Source: CAYXVB01 sp964467785
GTDB lineage: Bacteria; Bdellovibrionota; UBA1018
Assembly: GCA_964467785.1 (NCBI GenBank)
Contig: CAYXVB010000220.1
Location: 1-5,249 of the forward strand
Direction of reading: 5' to 3'
Length of the DNA stretch: 5,249 nucleotides
In this document: positions 1-5,179 of the stretch, piece by piece
How the letters are laid out: each line of letters starts with the position of its first letter
Position numbering within the stretch: the first letter of the stretch is position 1
Program-made: the position numbers and the translations under genes
Notes under the pieces: generated by a model
What the model saw: only the letters and a program-made list of their open reading frames with translations
Told to the model about the DNA's origin: nothing
Database searches by the model: none

Positions 1-42
1 AAGTCTGATTGACCCAGATCTTCTGAGGTACTGGCTCGAAGC

Positions 43-573
43 TCAGCCCCCCAGCAGGATCCTCGTCAGCATTTTATTGCCTTCGGCCGACGGGCCGTTC
101 AAGAGCGTCCACTCTTCAATACTGCTGTTGTCACTGAAGTGACACATTCCCATCTGGCCGCCGGGCAAACTGTAAATCTCGACCTGGCCACCGACCTGAA
201 TGCAATTGACTGAAGCAGGATTGGGCATTCCGATCGAATCACCCGGAATATGGCGGACTTTCACCGGCTTGTAGACGAGATAGGCGTTGGTCGCCATCGA
301 CTTATAACCAGCGGAAGCGCGGAAGAGGGTCCACTCTTCGATCTTTGCGCGATCCAGGACACAGAGGCCCATCTGATTGCCGCGGCGATCAATGACAAAC
401 TCGCCCCGCCCTCCTACTTCGACGCAATACCGAGCCGCGGGGTTACCCGTGCCGACACTGGAGCTACCGCCCGAGCCAAAAGCCTGACTCGCCCCCAGAA
501 GAAATAAGACAATCATAGACAGAGGCTGAGTCGTACGACGAACCTTGGATCCAAACATGGACTTGGTATTCAT
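43..573 (-). CDS. Secreted protein with two DUF333 repeats
   Basis: This is an exported 176-residue protein of unknown function. Residues 1-31 look like a signal peptide: a basic n-region (K4, K10, R12, R13), a hydrophobic core SMIVLFLLGA (19-28) and a likely signal peptidase I site after SQA (29-31). There is no lipobox, so a soluble periplasmic or secreted product is expected. Two copies of a DUF333-type module (PF03891) follow, at about 44-86 (NPAARYCVEVGG ... IEEWTLFRA) and 118-160 (NPASVNCIQVGG ... IEEWTLLNG), joined by a linker of about 30 residues. Each copy has two cysteines (C50/C71 and C124/C144), which could form disulfides after export. The Cys that usually precedes the EEW motif is Ile in both copies. 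DUF333 occurs in E. coli YoaF-like envelope proteins; its biochemical role is not known. The start is supported by AGGAG six bases upstream. The gene is divergent from the TIGR02147 regulator, which may control it (inference). Confidence 0.88.
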   Translation of the reverse strand: MNTKSMFGSKVRRTTQPLSMIVLFLLGASQAFGSGGSSSVGTGNPAARYCVEVGGRGEFVIDRRGNQMGLCVLDRAKIEEWTLFRASAGYKSMATNAYLVYKPVKVRHIPGDSIGMPNPASVNCIQVGGQVEIYSLPGGQMGMCHFSDNSSIEEWTLLNGPSAEGNKMLTRILLGG

Positions 574-579
574 AAAATT

Positions 580-584
580 CTCCT
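580..584 (-). promoter_or_regulatory. Ribosome binding site of the DUF333 gene
   Basis: On the minus strand AGGAG lies six bases before the ATG at 573. It is a near-ideal Shine-Dalgarno site and fixes the start of the secreted protein, consistent with the signal peptide beginning there. Confidence 0.75.
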
Positions 585-592
585 AGGCTATT

Positions 593-612
593 GCGCCATG
601 TCATTATGGCGC
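593..612 (-). promoter_or_regulatory. Inverted repeat in the leader of the DUF333 gene
   Basis: GCGCCAT and ATGGCGC form a perfect 7-bp inverted repeat separated by six bases. In the minus-strand transcript it would be a hairpin ending eight bases before the Shine-Dalgarno site. It could be an operator for a DNA-binding regulator (the divergent TIGR02147 protein is the obvious candidate) or an RNA element affecting translation. The repeat is seen directly; its function is inference. Confidence 0.45.
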
Positions 613-691
613 TTTGCACTGTAAAACGATCACCTGAATGGAGAGCACCGCTAAAGTGCCCCGCTTTCATGCCTCGATAAATACCCCCTCG

Positions 692-722
692 CGAATATTC
701 GTCTCAATATAATTATTATCAA
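692..722 (-). promoter_or_regulatory. Candidate minus-strand promoter with overlapping palindrome
   Basis: On the minus strand TTGATA (722-717, five of six matches to the -35 consensus) is followed after 17 bases by AATATT (699-694, three of six matches to the -10). This would give a leader of about 115 bases for the DUF333 gene. The -10 sits inside the perfect 10-bp palindrome CGAATATTCG (692-701), a plausible operator position. The surrounding stretch is strikingly AT-rich for this window. On the plus strand a perfect TATAAT occurs at 708-713, but no -35 is recognisable at the right distance. Confidence 0.3.
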
Positions 723-756
723 AAAAACAACGGCTCCGTGCTATTTTGTAAACGCA

Positions 757-1563
757 ATGCCCCAACTATTTGAATTCTTGGACTATCGTGCTTGGATCCA
801 GCATCAGATCGAAATCAACGCCACCACCCGCGGCTATCAAAACCTTTTGGCGCGTGCCGCTGGGTGCCAACGCTCTTATCTATCCAGAGCGATCCACTCA
901 CAGGTAGAACTCACCCCAGAACACGCGGCGGGCCTCGCTCGCCATTGGAGTTTCAACGCGGATCAGACGGAATACTTCGTCGGCCTAGTTAACCTTTCCC
1001 GGGCAGGCACTGCGGAGTTGCGGACACTGATCGAGCGACGCCTGCGAGAGCTCGCCGAGCGCAATCTCACTGTGACCCGTCAGATTCCGCGCTCAGTCTC
1101 CCTCTCCGACGAATCGTCGCAGCTTCCCTACTATTCCGCGTGGTACATGGCCGCGGTGCACATGGCGCTGACCATTCCCGAGCTGCGCACCGAGAGCGCG
1201 ATCGCTCGCAAATTGCGGCTGCCCACGCCGATCATCCACCGCGCGCTCGAGGAGCTCGAACACCTTGGCCTTGCCCAGCGCACGGGGTACCAGTGGGAGG
1301 CGACCAAGTCCAATCTCCATCTCTCCGCCGGATCGACGGTCGACCGTTTAAGTCAATCCGCGTGGAGACAGTTCATCGGAACGCGCCTACAGGAAGGCGA
1401 CTCCGAGGGGCTTCATTACTCCGGCGTGCACACGCTCTCGCGCTCGGATCTCTCACGCTTGCGCACGCTCTGGCTCGAATGCCTCCGGAACTCACGCGAG
1501 CTGATCGCGCCTTCACCCGAGCAGGAGCTCGTGTGCCTAGCGTTCGACCTTTTCGCAATCTGA
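757..1563 (+). CDS. TIGR02147 / DUF4423 family regulatory protein
   Basis: This 268-residue protein matches the TIGR02147 family by its overall plan. It opens with the typical LFEFLDYRAWIQ block (4-15). A putative helix-turn-helix segment follows at about 27-62 (YQNLLARAAGCQRSYLSRAI ... LTPEHAAGLARHW), then the family's DQTEYFVGLVNLSRA region (69-83). The DUF4423-type C-terminal domain (about 120-268) contains a winged-helix-like stretch (ESAIARKLRLPTPIIHRALE, 146-165) and ends in the characteristic FDLFAI. The length is normal for the family. These proteins are presumed cytoplasmic transcriptional regulators; few have been characterised. ATG 757 is the only sensible start because it yields the conserved N-terminus at the usual distance. 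No Shine-Dalgarno sequence is visible before it (TTTTGTAAACGCA), so initiation may be leaderless or SD-independent. The gene is divergent from the DUF333 gene and convergent with the PAS gene. The DNA target is unknown; autoregulation or control of the DUF333 gene is inference. Confidence 0.85.
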   Translation: MPQLFEFLDYRAWIQHQIEINATTRGYQNLLARAAGCQRSYLSRAIHSQVELTPEHAAGLARHWSFNADQTEYFVGLVNLSRAGTAELRTLIERRLRELAERNLTVTRQIPRSVSLSDESSQLPYYSAWYMAAVHMALTIPELRTESAIARKLRLPTPIIHRALEELEHLGLAQRTGYQWEATKSNLHLSAGSTVDRLSQSAWRQFIGTRLQEGDSEGLHYSGVHTLSRSDLSRLRTLWLECLRNSRELIAPSPEQELVCLAFDLFAI

Positions 1564-1571
1564 GCCGCCCC

Positions 1572-1613
1572 AAATCAAGCAGCCTAAATCAAGCAGCCCA
1601 AATCAGGCAGCGA
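1572..1613. repeat. 14-bp tandem repeat, three copies, at a convergent gene junction
   Basis: AAATCAAGCAGCCT (1572-1585) and AAATCAAGCAGCCC (1586-1599) differ only in the last base. A third copy, AAATCAGGCAGCGA (1600-1613), differs at three positions and overlaps the stop codon and last codons of the minus-strand PAS gene. The array fills nearly the whole 39-bp gap between the two convergent genes. It probably arose by replication slippage that duplicated the 3' end of the PAS gene. No hairpin terminator is visible here for either gene. Confidence 0.85.
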
Positions 1614-3057
1614 TGATGTACTTGCTCTGAGCCGGCGTCTTCGCCGCGGGCGAGGCATCTTCACTCGTCGTCCGGAGCGCAAAGGCCAAGCTAAAGATCT
1701 CCGGCAGCGCGCCCGAGACTTCCTTGAGCGTGACCTCGATGTACTCGAGATTCTCGACGAGGATGCGAGTCGAAGCCCCGATCTCCTGAGTGCTGCCGCG
1801 CAGGACAATGCTGAACTCGCGCATGCGCTGGATGTAATGCCCGAACGCCTGCTGGGAATCATTCAGCCGCGCCGCTTCGACCGCGCCCATCTGACTGATG
1901 AGCTCGATGCCGTTGACGAATTTCTTGATCTCGCGGTTGGCCATCACGAAGCTGTTGATGGATTTCCGGAGGACATCCATCTTTTCGGCGGCGACCCTGG
2001 CCGACTGCCGTGAAAGCTCCGCGAAAATCTCCGAGTTAGCGTCCAGTCCCTCAAACGCCTGCTGGATCGTCGCGTTGCCTTTGACCAGCTTGCCCAGCGA
2101 CTCGCGCACAAAGAAATCCACCATGTCCATCTGGACCTTGAGCGAGGCGATCTGCAGCGTCGCGGCCTGCATGCCATCGATCAGGCCCACCACCGCGTCG
2201 GAGAACCCCTTGAGGTACTGCTCGATCTCATTGACCAGGTGTTGAAAATTTTCGGAAACCACGCCGAGCGAGGCCCCCGCCTCGCCGATCTGCGCGGCGA
2301 ACACGCGCATGTTGAGCGAAAGAAGCTGGAACTGCGCGAACGTATCCAAAAGGTAGCCGGTCTTTTCCTTGAAGAGCGTGCTCGCCTGATCGAACTCGCC
2401 GATTTTCTGGAAGAGGTTGCGATAACGGCGCGAGCTGGTGTCGGCCACCTGCGCGATGCGCGAGATCGTCGCTCCGGTCGTTCCGGTTCCCACCGCGCGG
2501 TCCTCCGAGGCGCGGGCAAAAGCGCCGGTCGCCAGCTGCTGGTCACGAGCCTTGAGCTCCGCCATGAGCGCCGCGGTCATGAACGTTTCGTAATCCTTGA
2601 AGCCAGCCTCGACCACCGAGCTGATGAGCAGCTTATAGGCGGAGTCCATCCCGTTGGTCTTCTCGTCGGCCAGTACTTTGGCATAAATCGCTTCGGCCGC
2701 CTCAAAGATCGCCGACGACGGCTTGAGTCGGATCGAGAGATATTTGTCCCCGATCGGGAACGCCGCGGCGAGCACCCAATAGTGCGATCCGTCGGTCGCC
2801 ATGTTCTTCACAAAAGCGGCGATCATCTTGCCCGCGTGCAAGGTGTCCCAAAACAGCTTGAACACGGCCTTGGGCATGTCCGGATGGCGGATGATGTTGT
2901 GAGGCGAACCCAGCAGGCGTTCGCGTTCGTAGCCGCTGATCTGGACGAACACGTCATTGCCGTATTGAATGATCCCGAGTCGATCAGTTGTGGAAAAAAA
3001 CAGCTCGGTGAATTCGAAAGTTCTCTCTTTTCCGGTAGGCACGGGGCGCTTGCTCAT
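1603..3057 (-). CDS. Soluble Aer-like PAS sensor with degenerate chemoreceptor tip
   Basis: This 484-residue protein has no signal peptide or membrane segment and should be cytoplasmic. Residues about 15-115 form a PAS domain very like that of the E. coli aerotaxis receptor Aer: DRLGIIQYGNDVFVQISGY, then HNIIRHPDMPKAVFKLFW, then VKNMATDGSHYWV. Arg57, His58 and Asp60, implicated in FAD binding in Aer, and Trp70 fall at the same residue numbers; Aer Trp79 is Ile here. Residues 115-460 look mostly helical. Within them LLSLN (245-249), AA (254-255), IGEAG (257-261) and GVVSENF (265-271) align without gaps to the LLALN ... AGEAGRGFAVVAEEV hairpin tip of methyl-accepting chemotaxis proteins, with several normally invariant residues changed. 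No C-terminal methylation-enzyme pentapeptide (NWETF type) is present. A role in sensing redox state or oxygen and feeding a chemotaxis or other signalling array is likely but inferred. Start: AAGAGGA lies six bases before the ATG. The gene is divergent from the pseudouridine synthase gene. Confidence 0.8.
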   Translation of the reverse strand: MSKRPVPTGKERTFEFTELFFSTTDRLGIIQYGNDVFVQISGYERERLLGSPHNIIRHPDMPKAVFKLFWDTLHAGKMIAAFVKNMATDGSHYWVLAAAFPIGDKYLSIRLKPSSAIFEAAEAIYAKVLADEKTNGMDSAYKLLISSVVEAGFKDYETFMTAALMAELKARDQQLATGAFARASEDRAVGTGTTGATISRIAQVADTSSRRYRNLFQKIGEFDQASTLFKEKTGYLLDTFAQFQLLSLNMRVFAAQIGEAGASLGVVSENFQHLVNEIEQYLKGFSDAVVGLIDGMQAATLQIASLKVQMDMVDFFVRESLGKLVKGNATIQQAFEGLDANSEIFAELSRQSARVAAEKMDVLRKSINSFVMANREIKKFVNGIELISQMGAVEAARLNDSQQAFGHYIQRMREFSIVLRGSTQEIGASTRILVENLEYIEVTLKEVSGALPEIFSLAFALRTTSEDASPAAKTPAQSKYIIAA

Positions 3058-3063
3058 AGACGA

Positions 3064-3070
3064 TCCTCTT
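3064..3070 (-). promoter_or_regulatory. Ribosome binding site of the PAS gene
   Basis: On the minus strand AAGAGGA lies six bases before the ATG at 3057. It supports that start, which also gives an N-terminus of the same length as Aer before the PAS motifs. Confidence 0.65.
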
Positions 3071-3140
3071 CAAAAACTCATCGTTCGAAGTGCGCAAAAT
3101 CTTGATGGCCGAGTGGAAATCGACGCGATTTTGCCCCGCC

Positions 3141-3162
3141 TAAAGCCCCTGTTCAGGCTTTA
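3141..3162. promoter_or_regulatory. Inverted repeat in the divergent PAS / pseudouridine synthase intergenic region
   Basis: TAAAGCC (3141-3147) and GGCTTTA (3156-3162) are a perfect 7-bp inverted repeat with an 8-base centre, in the 169-bp region between two divergent genes. TTTAAT at 3159-3164 resembles a -10 element for the rightward gene, but no convincing -35 lies upstream. The repeat could be an operator serving one or both genes. A second small hairpin, GACGC-AAA-GCGTC, lies at 3173-3185 in the presumed leader. Function is inference. Confidence 0.35.
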
Positions 3163-3226
3163 ATTGCAGGATGACGCAAAGCGTCCTAGTGTTTTACCCT
3201 CGGCGGTGGTATTGCCCTTCCCCACT

Positions 3227-4726
3227 ATGGCAATCGAGCGCGTTCAAAAGATTTTGGCAAAGGCCGGTATTGCGTCCCGTCGCAAGGCCGAGGAAATGAT
3301 TCAGGAAGGTCTGGTCACCATCAACGGCAAGGTGGCCCAGATTGGCGACAAAGCCGATCTGAACGAAGACTCCATCAAGGTCGCCGGCAAGCTGCTTCAG
3401 GGCGCTGAAGCCCCGGTCTACATGGCCTTTTACAAGCCCAAGGGCGTCATCTCGATGCTGGCCGACCCCGAAGGCCGCGCCACCCTCAAGGACTTTCTGA
3501 CCAAGGTCAAAACCCGCGTTTATCCGATCGGCCGCCTGGACTTCAACTCCGAGGGCCTGATCATCCTGACCAACGACGGGGAGTTCACCGAAGCGCTCCA
3601 AAAGCGCGACGACATCGCCCGCGTCTACCACATCAAGGTCAAGGGCCATCCAGAAGCTTCGCGTCTCAACGACCTCGGACGCGGCGCCAAAGTCGGCGAA
3701 AAGACCATCAAACCCCACTCGGTCCGCCTGGTCGAGGAATTGGATGCCAAATCCAAGATCGAAGTCGTGATCCTGGGCTCCGGCGCCGTGGACGTCAAGG
3801 GCCTCTGCGAAACCAAAGGCTTCCTCGTGGAAAAAGTCGTCCGCACCGCGATCGGCCACCTCACCCTCAAGGGCCTCGCCCCGGGCGAGTTCCGCTATCT
3901 GAAGCCCTCGCAGGCCAAGTCAATCCTCGATCAACCCGAGCTCGGCATGCGCAAGATCGCCGAAGACGCCGCTCGCGGCCCGACTCCGCGCGAAGCTGCC
4001 GAAGATCAGGACGGCTTCGAGGACGAAGACTATTCCCGTCCGAATCGCGGCCCCAAGGGCGGCCGCTCGCCCCGCTTTGGCGCCAGCAAGAAGTTCTCCG
4101 ACTCCGGCGCGCCCAAGCGCGTGGTCTTTGGTCGCGGCGCCGCTGACCTCGACCCGGCCGCCAAATCCGAAACTTCGGGGATCCGTGTCCGCCGTCGTGG
4201 CGCGGCCCCCGCAACCGGCGGTGCGCGCAGTAAGGATCTCCCGCGCGACGATCGCGGCGGCTTCTCTGATCGCAAGCCACGCTTCGGCGCGGGCCGGCCT
4301 CCACGCCGTGATGACGACCGCGAGGGCGGCTTCTCCGAGCGCAAGCCACGCTTCGGCGCGGGTCGCCCGCCCCGTCGTGATCGCGACGAGGACCAGGGTG
4401 GCTCATTCGAGCGCCAGGGCGATGTGTTCAAGCCGCGCTTTAGCCGCGATTCCGAGCGCAGCGGCGGCGGCGGCTTTGGTCGTGACCGTGGTGAGCGCCC
4501 GGCTCGCAAACCTTTCGGCAGCAAGCCTTCCTTTGGTGGTGGCCGTGACTCCTCGTTTGATCGGGGAGAACGCAGCGATCGCGGTGGCGAAAAGCCCCGC
4601 TTCGGTGGCGGCGCCAAGCGCACGGGCGGCGGTTTGGGTGGCTCACGTGGCGGCAAGTCCTTTGGTGGCCCGCGCGGTGGTGCCGGTGGCGGCAAAGGCG
4701 GCTTCAAAAGAGGTCCGCGTCGCTAA
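3227..4726 (+). CDS. RsuA/RluB-family rRNA pseudouridine synthase with RG-rich tail
   Basis: This 499-residue protein is predicted to convert uridine to pseudouridine in ribosomal RNA in the cytoplasm. An S4 RNA-binding domain occupies about 2-55 (ERVQKILAKAGIASRRKAEEMI). The catalytic domain follows at about 64-226, with YKPKGVIS (69-76) and the catalytic motif GRLDFNSEGLIILTNDGEF, whose nucleophilic Asp is D105. RVYHIKVKG (132-140) and VVRTAIGHLTLKGLAPGEFRYL (204-225) also match the family. The motif usually written EGRNRQVRRM is GSGAVDVKGL here (184-193), losing its arginines. The rest, about 245-499, is a low-complexity Arg/Gly/Phe-rich tail with repeated KPRFG units, presumably disordered and RNA-binding. 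E. coli-type family members are about 230-300 residues, so the tail nearly doubles the length. ATG 3227 is chosen because the S4 domain begins at once; no strong Shine-Dalgarno is visible, and TTG 3164 would add 21 unconserved residues. The NSEGL motif is RluB-like, but the target uridine cannot be read from sequence. Confidence 0.85.
   Translation: MAIERVQKILAKAGIASRRKAEEMIQEGLVTINGKVAQIGDKADLNEDSIKVAGKLLQGAEAPVYMAFYKPKGVISMLADPEGRATLKDFLTKVKTRVYPIGRLDFNSEGLIILTNDGEFTEALQKRDDIARVYHIKVKGHPEASRLNDLGRGAKVGEKTIKPHSVRLVEELDAKSKIEVVILGSGAVDVKGLCETKGFLVEKVVRTAIGHLTLKGLAPGEFRYLKPSQAKSILDQPELGMRKIAEDAARGPTPREAAEDQDGFEDEDYSRPNRGPKGGRSPRFGASKKFSDSGAPKRVVFGRGAADLDPAAKSETSGIRVRRRGAAPATGGARSKDLPRDDRGGFSDRKPRFGAGRPPRRDDDREGGFSERKPRFGAGRPPRRDRDEDQGGSFERQGDVFKPRFSRDSERSGGGGFGRDRGERPARKPFGSKPSFGGGRDSSFDRGERSDRGGEKPRFGGGAKRTGGGLGGSRGGKSFGGPRGGAGGGKGGFKRGPRR
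4256..4393 (+). repeat. 69-bp tandem duplication inside the RG-rich tail
   Basis: Two adjacent 23-residue units begin at residues 344 and 367 of the pseudouridine synthase. Both read GGFS(D/E)RKPRFGAGRPPRR, followed by an Asp-rich end. The DNA is also nearly identical (for example CGCAAGCCACGCTTCGGCGC in both), so the duplication is recent or under conversion. A third, truncated copy (GGSFERQ) starts at residue 391. Looser KPRF or PRFG units recur at residues 282, 402, 433 (KPSFGGG) and 456. Confidence 0.85.
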
Positions 4727-4760
4727 CTAAAAAGAATCGTATCTCGGGGCATCGAATGTG

Positions 4761-4789
4761 TTGACATTCCCCCCGGCCTCGGGCATTTT
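4761..4789 (+). promoter_or_regulatory. Candidate promoter of the initiator tRNA gene
   Basis: A perfect -35 hexamer TTGACA (4761-4766) is followed by a 17-base spacer and CATTTT (4784-4789), which matches TATAAT at only three of six positions. Transcription would start about seven bases before the tRNA 5' end. The stretch after the -10, GCCCGAG, is GC-rich, as in discriminators of stringently controlled stable-RNA promoters. The -35 is strong and well placed; the weak -10 limits confidence. Confidence 0.5.
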
Positions 4790-4796
4790 GCCCGAG
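4778..4796. repeat. Perfect 7-bp inverted repeat overlapping the tRNA promoter -10
   Basis: CTCGGGC (4778-4784) and GCCCGAG (4790-4796) flank ATTTT. In a read-through transcript from the pseudouridine synthase gene it would form a stable hairpin 52 bases after that gene's stop, but no U-run follows, so it is a poor intrinsic terminator. As DNA it places the presumed -10 in the loop of the repeat. It may be a weak 3' end for the upstream mRNA, an operator, or a by-product of the GC-rich discriminator. Confidence 0.5.
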
Positions 4797-4802
4797 TCAT
4801 GT

Positions 4803-4879
<77 letters not shown>

Positions 4880-4889
4880 ATATTCGGGA

Positions 4890-4917
4890 GGGGTTCCGCA
4901 GTAAAATGCGGGGCCCC
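4890..4917 (+). ncRNA. Stable hairpin in the tRNA trailer
   Basis: GGGGTTCCGCA and TGCGGGGCCCC form an 11-bp stem (two T-G wobbles) around the loop GTAAAA, starting ten bases after the CCA end. No U-run follows on the plus strand, so it is not a standard intrinsic terminator. It may guide or block 3' processing of the tRNA precursor, or be the first stem of a downstream small RNA. Confidence 0.45.
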
Positions 4918-4941
4918 GACTGACCTCAAAAAAAACCCAAA

Positions 4942-4995
4942 CAAACAATAGCCAGCAAACGAAAACACAGCGGAAGTGTGTTGATCCGTTGTTTG
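4942..4995. repeat. Nested inverted repeats
   Basis: CAAACAA (4942-4948) pairs with TTGTTTG (4989-4995). Inside lies AACACA (4964-4969) with TGTGTT (4977-4982). An alternative pairing of CAGCGGA (4968-4974) with TCCGTTG (4985-4991), one wobble, would exclude both. The stems are short and AT-rich, so they could be chance; they are listed as possible structure in a small RNA. Confidence 0.3.
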
Positions 4996-5040
4996 AATTG
5001 AACCGCGCTCAGGTAGCGTGAGGTCGCAGTAAAGCCAGCT

Positions 5041-5106
5041 CGGTGGCTGCATTTTGGCTGCCCGGTGGCTGCACGTCGCTATTTCGATCAAAAAAGTGGC
5101 TGCACG
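5041..5106. repeat. Repeated GTGGCTGCA motif
   Basis: GTGGCTGCA occurs at 5043-5051, 5065-5073 and 5096-5104, with a partial TTGGCTGCC at 5055-5063. The first two copies share CGGTGGCTGCA at 22-bp spacing; the second and third share the 11-mer GTGGCTGCACG. The third copy is the 5' arm of the terminator hairpin at 5098-5120, so the second copy can compete for the same partner. Confidence 0.65.
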
Positions 5107-5120
5107 GATTTCGTGCAGCC
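5090..5120 (-). terminator. Intrinsic terminator, minus strand
   Basis: GGCTGCACG and CGTGCAGCC form a perfect 9-bp stem with a 5-base loop. On the minus strand the stem is followed, after AC, by six Ts (5095-5090), a textbook intrinsic terminator. It would end a transcript entering from the right, presumably a gene beyond 5249. On the plus strand the same hairpin is followed by CCCCC and would not terminate. Confidence 0.75.
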
Positions 5121-5135
5121 CCCCCTTGGTTAAAG

Positions 5136-5179
5136 GCCCCGGTTTCGCCGAGTTTTCGGCGGGCCGGGGCTTTTTTATT
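5136..5179 (+). terminator. Intrinsic terminator, plus strand
   Basis: GCCCCGG (5136-5142) pairs with CCGGGGC (5164-5170), and CGCCGA (5146-5151) with TCGGCG (5156-5161) above a small internal loop. TTTTTTATT follows directly. This strong terminator would end the tRNA-fMet transcript or any small RNA in the preceding region. Confidence 0.85.

Noticed and set aside
464..670. Minus-strand 68-codon frame overlapping the DUF333 gene start
   Set aside because: It shares DNA with the signal peptide of the DUF333 gene in another frame, has no good ribosome site, and crosses the inverted repeat.
2239..3105. Long plus-strand open frame (288 codons) opposite the PAS gene
   Set aside because: It is antisense to a gene with clear Aer-like PAS motifs, has no recognisable domain, is rich in Arg/His/Glu as expected from a shadow frame in GC-rich DNA, and runs past the PAS start.
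3164..3226. Upstream TTG start for the pseudouridine synthase adding 21 residues
   Set aside because: The extra residues have no family similarity, and the S4 domain begins at the ATG at 3227.
3194..3859. Minus-strand open frame opposite the S4/pseudouridine synthase domains
   Set aside because: The plus strand encodes conserved catalytic motifs here; the antisense product is a low-complexity shadow with no ribosome site or domain.
4030..4707. Proline/arginine-rich open frames opposite and beside the RG-rich tail
   Set aside because: They mirror the Gly/Arg codon bias of the tail (GGC/CGC read as Pro/Ala/Ser). The in-frame tail continues the conserved enzyme without interruption.
4778..4796. 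Intrinsic terminator for the pseudouridine synthase gene
   Set aside because: The stem is good but no T-run follows; the Ts are in the loop and the sequence after it is GTCATGTCG leading into the tRNA.
4955..4984. tmRNA-like tag reading A-N-E-N-T-A in the non-coding region
   Set aside because: GCAAACGAAAACACAGCG resembles the start of an ssrA tag, but no hydrophobic ALAA-type end follows and no tRNA-Ala-like 5' and 3' ends flank it.
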